DNA of 64,000 nucleotides, from positions 4,102,501 through 4,166,500 of the forward strand of contig JAUIMM010000637.1 of NCBI GenBank assembly GCA_031769625.1, in the 5' to 3' direction. The notes below the pieces were generated by a model. That model searched no databases. It had not been told where the DNA came from and saw nothing but the letters and a program-made list of their open reading frames with translations. Below, one piece after another: positions 56,408 through 64,000 of the stretch (position 1 is the stretch's first letter; every line of letters begins with the position of its first letter). Both the position numbers and the translations under genes were made by a program. Origin of the DNA: Taudactylus pleione (Eukaryota > Chordata > Amphibia > Anura > Myobatrachidae).

Positions 56408-56727
56408 AAAATACACTTTATTTCTCTCCTACTTGGATATTGGGTCTCACGGGGCTCAGCTTAATGAAATTATGTCTCATTTGTGTAACTCTATTTAGAA
56501 TTGAGTTATTCTAAGCATTTTGATTTTTGATCGAACATTGCAGGTTCGAGGGCCTCAAACTTGTTTATTGTACAACTTTGAGCGGGTCGGTTTGCGAACA
56601 TTTTATAGTATTATTTATCAAGTTCATGTTCAAAGATCGAGTTTGGCGTTCATATGGTAAACCCTTTAATATAATACACAATAATATGTCACTTGAACTT
56701 GCAAGCCGAAACATGGTTGGACATGTT

Positions 56728-57250
56728 GTTGAACGGTATGCAGTCGGGAAGCCGGCGGACCTAATCCCGACAGCCGGCCTCCCAACTGTCATATCCCGGC
56801 AAGAGTCTAAAGACAGGCGTCGATATGCCGACGCCTGTCATTAGACATACTCCGGGAGCCCGATGCCCGGCATCCCGATCGGAGGCACGCCGGGCGCCGA
56901 GCGCGGATAGCTGCGCGGGGGGGGGAGCTATAGGTTTAGGGTTCCCACGGGGACTTAGGTTTAGGCACCCCCCCCAGGAGGTTAGGTTTAGGCTAGGGGA
57001 GGTTAGGGTTAGGCACCCCCCGGGGGACTTAGGTTTAGGCAGCGGGGAAGGGGGGGTTAGGTTTAGGCACTTAGAGGGGGGATTAGGGTTAGGTACTGGG
57101 GGGGAGGTTAGGGTTAGGCACCCCTAAGGGAGGGTTAGGTTTAGGGGGTAGAATTAGGTTAGCTAATACTTACCTGAGGACGATCGGGTTTTCCACTGCT
57201 GCCGGGATGCTGGTGTCGGGATTCCAACCGCCGGACACATCATACCGATT
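56728..57250. repeat. telomere-like TTAGG element
   Basis: The left part CGGTATGCAGTCGGGAAGCC with CCGGCGGACC is roughly mirrored by CCGCCGGACACATCATACCG at the right. Between them, GTTAGGTTTAGG and GGGTTAGGCACC blocks with C/G-rich spacers lie at about 56925-57165. The mirrored ends support a transposon-like unit. Confidence 0.75.
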
Positions 57251-57412
57251 CCTGTTGAACTTACTTAATTTTAGTTAAATTCTTTTAGTCCATTAAAAAA
57301 TATACCGTGAATGTTCAATCTTTATAATCGATACGATTTAAGAATGATTTTATTTCTCAACCGGACAATGAACACATTAAACATAATACAGTTACGCATT
57401 GCTAAACAATTT

Positions 57413-58951
57413 AGGGCCAGATTCAGTTAGGCGCGAAAAGCCGCAAGCTTTCCACACAAAACTATAAACTCCCTATGCTTGATATGCGCACTATACCTTA
57501 CAGACTTAACACAACTAAAAACTTATGTAAAATAAACACACAGACAACAGGAGTTGGATTTAAAATTAAAGGTCAAATTTATTTGACATCAGATTATTAA
57601 TAATTAATTAATAATTACTAAAATATTGAGTTTGGGCTATCGAATTAGATAATTAGATGTTGCCCATTGAACTTGATTGTGCGCTTAAAGTTAGTATGGT
57701 GGCGGACAACAGAGAACGGACACACCCACAAAACACACGCAGACCAAACACATCACCGTTGGTGTTCAACTCTCCAGCAAAAAGCACAGCCGGACGGGCT
57801 GTGTCATTTCCAGGTAGGGACGCTTCCGGCCTATAATTGAACAAGGAGAGCGCACCCATCTAATTTGTATAACTAAAAGCACATCACTGTTCTTTCCGCC
57901 ACAACACAAAAAACAAACAGGGCGGGAGGGTGGGATTTCCAGAAACAAAGAGGCTTACTTTGAATAACAGACTTAATATACCAGCAAGGCCCAACCCCCA
58001 AGAAACCCTATAGGCTAAGACTAATGATTGACACCAACATCAAAGAACTTAAAGGTATACTGCTCCCAGAACCACAGGGTTTAACCTGCTCAGTCAGATT
58101 GCACCTGCCTTACGCTGTCCTTCACACAAAAATGTGTATCATGTAATCCTATTGCCGAAGTTTCCGCATGTGCGAAAACTCCATAGACAAAAACCAGCAA
58201 ACTGTTTTCACCATTTCAGAAAAGTTGAAAAAATGAGCAAAGTCCCTATTTTTGGCTAAAAATGTGGGGAATTGGTTCAGAACCCTTTGGACCCAAAACC
58301 CTAAAGACTAATTAGGTAAAAATATTTTTTATTTAACTTAATTCTAATAATGACATGTCGTCAGTTTTTGGATCAAAATGAAAAAAAGTGTTGGAAATGG
58401 GTTTAAAGTACTGGGTGAGGTATTTGGGGGGCTCTATGGATGGGATAGGTGTTGTAAACATTGCAGGTGGCTGCACCAGGTGTATTTTTTAAATTTTTTA
58501 ATAGTGCACATTATAGTCACAAAAATATATTTGCACCCATTTTAATGTACCCCTAATTTAACTATAGCCATTATTTTCTCCCCAAAAATATAGTTTTTTT
58601 AAATAATTTTTCCACACTTATACCACTATGCATATAGCAGCCATGTAACACAATTTAAGAACCCCAAATACTTTTATTAGGTCCACTAATACAATTCTAT
58701 ATTGATTTCCTATGTCACTTAGACTTTTTATGGGGTACAGACAGATTTCCCCAAAATGTGCTGTACTTTTCGCTAGTTTCAGCATGCGCAGGTCTCGCAC
58801 AAATGCGTTTTCGCGTCTTTTGTAAACGGATAGTGTGAAGAACGGGAGCGGGCATCGATGAAAGACGTGAAAATATCGCACCAAAATACGCAATTTGCAA
58901 AAACTCCTCCGACGTCTAGTTTTCGTTTTTTTGTGTCCAATTGAATGTGGC
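57413..58951. mobile_element. possible larger MITE or decayed DNA transposon
   Basis: The left end GGGCCAGATTCAGTTAGGCG and the right end TCCAATTGAATGTGGCC could be imperfect mirrors, flanked by TTA-containing sequence on both sides. About 1.5 kb of AT-rich interior shows no transposase. Confidence 0.45.
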
Positions 58952-59507
58952 CTTTAATCTGAAGTCAAATAGCACAAGTCATGGCATGGCAGATTAGGGC
59001 AAATATTACATTTACTTTAGGATATTTTAGGCGTAGTATTCCAAATACTGAAGATCTATGCTGGGATTTATACAGAGCCGCTCACCGGCTGCAGCACTGA
59101 TCCGCCACTGCGCATATTAAGATGCTTCATCAGCTACACATGGGTCGTATCATCTAACATTGCACCAGCCCTATCTAGGCACAAAATCTCTGTGTGGACA
59201 TAGCTGCCGAAAGACGCAGTAGCTGACCGTGACACGCCTGCGTCTAGCTAGCTACCCCCATCGCCACCTAGAAACGCCCACTGAAATTGCCTCTCTCTGC
59301 ATCCAAATTTATTTTGCGGCTTTTGCGGCACACGCGCAGTGCAACTCGGATGCAATGCGTAAATTTGGAAAACATTGGCCACTAGCGTGCGGCAGCGACA
59401 TAGCGTGCACTTCCGAATCAGGCTTTTTATCTCCTTCATTTGTGCCATTTTGTCACCTATAGGTGTCACTGTTGTTGCTGCTTTCTAAAGTTTTAGCCAG
59501 CGACTGT

Positions 59508-60108
59508 CGGCCTGATTCAGACCCGCTCGTTAGACTGCGTTCGCCGATGTTTGCAATCTGCGCATGCGTATAAGATGCAGTGGGCGTGCGCGAACTAGTC
59601 CATGCAATTGCAAAGCGTTCACACCCTGTACATAGATGCCTCGCGAGAATGAGTGACAGGATGAGCCGTTTGTGGGAGCTGACAGGGGGTGGTCGATGGA
59701 AACAAGGGGGTGGTGGTGCGAACGCAGGAGTGTGTGTGTGTCTTAACGCTGTTTCAGGGGCGTGCGTATTTAAGACGCAGCGTCAGCATACACGTCACAT
59801 GGCTGAATTACACACTACAGCACTCGCAGCGCTTGCGATAGGGTATAGTCAGCCACAAGTGCTGCGTATGGGTCCGATGTTACTCGATGTTACCGATTGT
59901 TTCATACACTTCCTGGAGATGACGTGTGTTACTAAGGGAAAGTGGGCGTCTTGTGACAGGCTGGTGGGCATCTAAATACACACCGCGATCGCACGCCAAC
60001 ACATAGAGGGCGTGCTAATGTCATGCCGTACGATAGTGGGATTTGCCTACTTTGGCAGCTGACGGCTGCGTGCGAACGCATCCTAGCGAGCGGGTCTGAA
60101 TCAGGCCC
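59508..60108. mobile_element. GGGCCTGATTCAG-family MITE
   Basis: The ends CGGCCTGATTCAGACCCGC and GCGGGTCTGAATCAGGCCC are mirrored. The interior, with CTGCGCATGCGTATAAGATG and GTCACATGGCTGAATTAC, matches the long CpG-rich subfamily. The flanks show no exact duplication. Confidence 0.85.
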
Positions 60109-61582
60109 TAAAATCTAACCACAAATAACATAGCACAGAGATGGAGCATAAAAAAATAGTACTAAATATAGCTAAAACTACATAACCTTTTATATATATT
60201 ACTAAGTAACTAAACATTGTGAGTTATTTTATCAGTCAAAGGTATTGTAACCGCTGCTTGAAAAATACAATATTGCTACACATGTAAATATTACATTATT
60301 ATTCCCTATTGATCAGAGAACTTGCATTACTCTGTATGGGAGACTAAAATGAACAATTCTATTTTCCCCATGACATGAAGATATAAGTCCTCGATAATGA
60401 CAGCAGAGAGGGGAACCCGATCCTTTAATTACAATTTTGCTTGCCGAGCAGAGAACCTATTCGGAGATCTGAGCTGCTTGATGATAAAAACACATTACTA
60501 CAACTGTAGCCACTATTGTAATTGGCCGTAGTCATTTAACAAATGTATATTTTATTACTTATTACCTATTCATTCAACCGCTAATCGCAACAAGCCACCG
60601 CACTTGGCAGACAGATGACAGTAATTATTGAAAGTGCAGCCAGTTCTGTTTTTATTCTTCTTACAATACAAGGTTTTATGTGGGTTATTTTCTGAATGGC
60701 TTCCAGTGAAAATAATCAGTTTGTTCTCATACAAGTAGCTGCCGGGTTTAAGTCGCTGCTATGAATTAAAGGGGGGTACAGCATGAACTGTTAAGTGATT
60801 TATATACCCTTTCATTAGGCCCATTTCAATATTTGAGACGAGGAAGCCCCCTCCTTTCTGTTGCCATTGCAATGTAAGATATTATTTAATGCTTATTGCA
60901 TCACACCCCATGGGGTGCAATTGTCTGTCAAGCATTATTTATAGATGGGGAACAACTGGGGTATTTTTTTACTTTATTTTTAATGTGTGTGTGCAGGAAG
61001 GATGGTGGGGGGGAGGCTGTAACTCGTATGACACTTATACACTGCATATGTGACTCATATTGTGCTATATGCAAAGAACATTTCCAGCAGGGGGTAAGTG
61101 CTTCCATTTGCCCTTTGCCCCCCATATATACACCTATGGTATGTGAAACCTTTTTTCCTGTAAATTGCAGTTATTGGTCTCTAAGGCGATATTGTTGTGT
61201 TAGGAAGTAGAAGAGAAACTGTAATTTGCTATTTTAAAAAAATACGTTACAGATTCTTTATGGATGAATAAGTTATTTATCTCCCCTCACTCACACAAAA
61301 AGGCTAATTTACCGGCTGCAGAAGTTACATACATGCAGCAGCTTCAGTGCAAATACTCTGTCGTTATGGCTGTGTCAGTGCCAGTAAGTGTTAGCATTAT
61401 GGCCGAGGGCTGCATTAGTGCTGTGAGAATGGACAGTCAACTAGCAGTCGCCTTGGCTGCCTGTGAAGTCCTATTGCAGTGAATAAAGGCACGCACCTCA
61501 CGACTGTCCATTATTTTGGCGGAGTGGTTTTGGATTTCTTTAAAATGTATAAAAAAAACAGCTCAAATCATGTCATTTGGAC
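60109..61582. other. single-copy-like sequence, candidate conserved block
   Basis: The segment 60370-60780 has balanced composition, several ATTA/TAAT homeodomain-type words (TTTAATTACAATTTTGC, TGTAATTGGCC) and no repeat similarity within the window. No exon was recognised. Conservation would need comparison with other frogs. Confidence 0.4.
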
Positions 61583-62061
61583 TAGAGATCTGCGGCTCGG
61601 TTCTCCAGAAATCTGAATCCACCCGAATTTCGTGAATCCGGGTAAATCCGAGTCACGGTTCTGATCTCCTGAGGAGATCCGGGTAAATCCGAGTCACGGT
61701 TCTGATCTCCTGAGGAGATCCGGGTAAATCCGAGTCACGGTTCTGATCTCCTGAGGAGATCCGGGTAAATCCGAGTCACGGTTCTGATCTCCTGAGGAGA
61801 TCCGGGTAAATCCGGGTCGCCATTCTGATATTTTTGCGGTTCGGAATTTGGATTTTAAATCCGAATTTCGGGTTTTGGATTGCATAAATTACATGAATTT
61901 AGCTGGTTTTAGAACTTTTTATCTATTTAAAAAAAAAAAAAAAAGATCCAAAACTAAAACACTTGAGGGTGAGTTTGCAAAACCAAATCCAGATCCAAAA
62001 CCTTGAAGGAGATACAGATCCAAAGCCCAAACCAAAACACAAGGGTCAGCGCACATCCCTA
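61583..62061. mobile_element. hAT-like MITE nested in a related element
   Basis: The left end TAGAGATCTGCGGCTCGG is mirrored by the right end CAGCGCACATCCCTA. A perfect 8-bp duplication ATTTGGAC lies at 61575-61582 and 62062-62069. Joined across the insert, the flanks match the interior of the element at 28299-28615 (CAAATGACATG region), so it landed inside a relative. Confidence 0.92.
61650..61815. repeat. 40-bp tandem repeat inside the hAT-like MITE
   Basis: About four copies of CGGGTAAATCCGAGTCACGG followed by TTCTGATCTCCTGAGGAGAT. Each unit holds the palindrome GATCTCCTGAGGAGATC. Confidence 0.92.
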
Positions 62062-62328
62062 ATTTGGACCTATTTACATGCAATCCAAAACCCAAGATTC
62101 AATTTTCAAATCCGAGTTCCCATACCTTACAAGAGACCCGAGCCAAGCAGGGTCTCAGCTTCTTTTCTGGGGGTGCCAGTATATGCTGTAGTAGATATAT
62201 AGAAATTGGATATCTAAACAAAGACATTGCACTCACAGCACCAAAGGCATCTGTAGGGGTGCTCTTCATAACTTGCATTACAGGCTCCACCATGTGTTAT
62301 GTAGATAAAATAGATTTATTCACACACT

Positions 62329-62558
62329 GGCACTCACCAGTCTCTTTTATCAAAGTAGCAAAATCTTTACTCCATAATAATAAATGTTACAGGATAGACC
62401 AATGTTATCACACCATTACGGGTCTTCATCATGATCACAAAACAACTATTCCAATGGTTTTGTGATCATGATGAACACCCCTAATGTTGTCGAAATCTTG
62501 GCCTGTCCTTCATAATGGAGTAAAGAATTTGCTACTTTGATAAAGACCGGTGAGCGCC
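62329..62558. repeat. fold-back with two pairs of arms
   Basis: Outer arms at 62329-62385 and 62500-62558 share GGCACTCACCAG / TGGTGAGCGCC-like ends and CTTTTATCAAAGTAGC / GCTACTTTGATAAAG. An inner perfect pair at 62425-62443 and 62457-62475 reads TTCATCATGATCACAAAAC and its complement, with a 13-base loop. Confidence 0.85.
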
Positions 62559-62934
62559 TCTCTGTGAAAGAATATGTATGTACTGTATTTACTACTGGTG
62601 CTGCAACTCTCATCATGACCTGGCTTGGTGTGAGATAAATAACCTTTTTTTGCTGAACATTGGTGAGTGCCCTCCATTGCTTGTTTAAAGTGAATTTTGG
62701 ACTATTAACAAGAATCCCTCCGGGGTTGCATAAAGAAGCACCCATATAGCTGCATAGGATTTTGATGTGAGTGCAGACTACCCTCCGTGGAGTGTGTGTA
62801 TATATCCTGTTGGATCCTAGAACGAGACCCTCGCAACAGAGACACCAGGAAAGACGGCCAAATAGCCTCTCAGTATAGTTATCCAGATGTATTTATTCTC
62901 ATAAAATGGATAGATTTATAAAACACCCTTACAT

Positions 62935-62963
62935 AGAAACTCTATAGACACAATATATATACA

Positions 62964-63012
<49 letters not shown>
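62935..63012. repeat. TA microsatellite
   Basis: A long (TA)n tract with few interruptions. Confidence 0.95.
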
Positions 63013-63015
<3 letters not shown>

Positions 63016-64000
63016 TGTGGCAGTATCACCAGAGGTGGCACTGGTGAGCAGAAAATTCTGTGTGGGGCAGGGGAGATCCACCCACACAGACTAGAAAAGC
63101 ATTGTGGAAAGATGCCTAATTGCTGCCTTGTGGATAGAGCTCAGGTGTGGGCTGATGTGAAGGCAGACCAGTCAGGCTGCTGTGGGAAACAGTCCATGTG
63201 GGATTGTGGCGGCAAAGAGCCCAGTGAAGCTGAGCGAGCCATTGGGGGCCAGGAGGCCGGTGTCTGGACCTTGTAGGAGGCAAGGGGGGACCACAATCTC
63301 TCGGACTGAGTGACATTGAGGCAGCTAAGCTGCAGGCCTCTGTATACCTGGAGGATACAGGAAAGGCACAGAGACTATGGCCCTCATTCAGAGCCGTACG
63401 CTCTGAGCAGAGCGCACGCTCTGAATGAGGGCCGGGCTCCATTTTCATGGAGCGTCCTCCTGGACGCTCGTATAGCTGTGGGTCACCACCCACAGGCTAT
63501 ACGAGCGTGCTTTTTGATGGCCGTGATGGTCGAGACCATCGCGACCATCGAAATTGCGAGCCGGAGCCTGCGGTTGAGGTTTTCAACCGCAAGCTCCGGA
63601 GTGATTTTGGCTCTATCAGAGCCAAAATCACTCCCACTGACATCACTAGTGATGTCAGTGGGCCGGCTTCTGACGGGAGGCGTTCCCGTGGGAACGCCCC
63701 CGTCAGGGAGGCACGCCCCCGGCACGCCCACCAAAGGGGGCGTGCTGTCAATCAACATTGACAGCACGCCCCCTTTGATCGGACACAACGAGCGAAGGAC
63801 TTTCCTTCGCTCGTCGCGTCTGGCGCATGCGCACGACGGAGCTCCCTCCGTCGTGCGCATGCTCAGTGCATAACATCGACCCACTTGCGAGCGGACAGCC
63901 GCTCGCAAGTGGGTCTGAATCAGGCCCTATGTTTGTAAGCTGAGGAAGCTATACCAGGCCAGGAGGCCAGATCCAGTCCTGCATGTGGCAGGAAGGACCA
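63013..64000. repeat. unassigned sequence hosting a MITE, reaching the window end
   Basis: GC-moderate sequence with TGTGGCAGTATCACCAGAGG at its start and CCAGGAGGCC near 63250, similar to GCCAGGAGGCCAGATCC at 63960. It could be an LTR or other dispersed repeat, but its other end lies outside the window. Confidence 0.35.
63379..63927. mobile_element. GGGCCTGATTCAG-family MITE, best-preserved hairpin chain
   Basis: A perfect TAT duplication lies at 63376-63378 and 63928-63930. The element can be read as about eleven consecutive hairpins, at approximately 63379-63434, 63465-63509, 63519-63546, 63563-63598, 63600-63632, 63634-63661, 63671-63706, 63732-63777, 63786-63816, 63823-63864 and 63880-63913. 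The arms are near-perfect and the loops are short. Open frames on both strands reflect the symmetry. Confidence 0.94.

Noticed and set aside
63310..63908. Overlapping frames of 104-187 codons on both strands
   Set aside because: The region is a palindromic MITE. Symmetric sequence produces mirrored frames, and equivalents occur in every hairpin-subfamily copy.

Overview
The window reads as vertebrate nuclear DNA, most probably from an amphibian (anuran) with a large, repeat-rich genome. The evidence is a tRNA-headed V-SINE-type element with a CR1/L2-like tail, many short Harbinger-like and hAT-like non-autonomous DNA transposons, a ZBED-type hAT transposase, a broken Ty1/copia element, and low gene density. 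The species call is an inference from repeat style and no sequence here proves it. I see no host protein-coding gene, rRNA gene or CRISPR array. Most open reading frames are products of tandem repeats or MITEs.

Layout. 1-1320: a cluster of three fold-back structures with AT microsatellites. 1320-3855: sparse DNA with two short Harbinger-like MITEs and the first member of a MITE family with GGGCCTGATTCAG ends. 3860-5030: a GTCGAC-rich repeat interrupted by MITEs. 5030-8340: mostly unrecognised sequence, then a fold-back element carrying two identical 61-bp direct repeats. 8562-11722: a large 33-bp minisatellite with higher-order structure. 12.7-16.8 kb: MITEs, a 0.9-kb fold-back insertion with a 15-bp target duplication, and a complete SINE. 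17.0-18.8 kb: a telomere-like element and a solo LTR with a 5-bp duplication. 19.7-26.6 kb: a dense cluster of eight GGGCCTGATTCAG elements, one nested in another. 27.7-30 kb: further MITEs and SINE/LINE tails. 30.69-35.85 kb: the 5' end, promoter, tandem leader and truncated transposase of a hAT element, followed by a second, non-autonomous hAT copy. 38.17-40.64 kb: a 67-bp satellite-like array interrupted by two transposon insertions. 42.5-47.7 kb: assorted MITEs. 48.28-51.78 kb: a degenerate Ty1/copia element with two MITEs inside it. 52.87-54.01 kb: a hAT MITE with a perfect 8-bp duplication. 55.6-64 kb: telomere-like elements, a nested hAT pair, a possible conserved non-coding block, fold-backs and a final hairpin-tiled MITE.

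The two coding relics are both dead. The hAT transposase has lost its C-terminal third and one catalytic-motif block. The copia integrase has an internal stop and frameshifts. The most unusual structure is the GGGCCTGATTCAG family: 16 complete or near-complete copies and one fragment. Twelve copies are flanked by perfect 3-bp duplications of variable sequence. In one subfamily the whole element is a chain of about eleven short hairpins.
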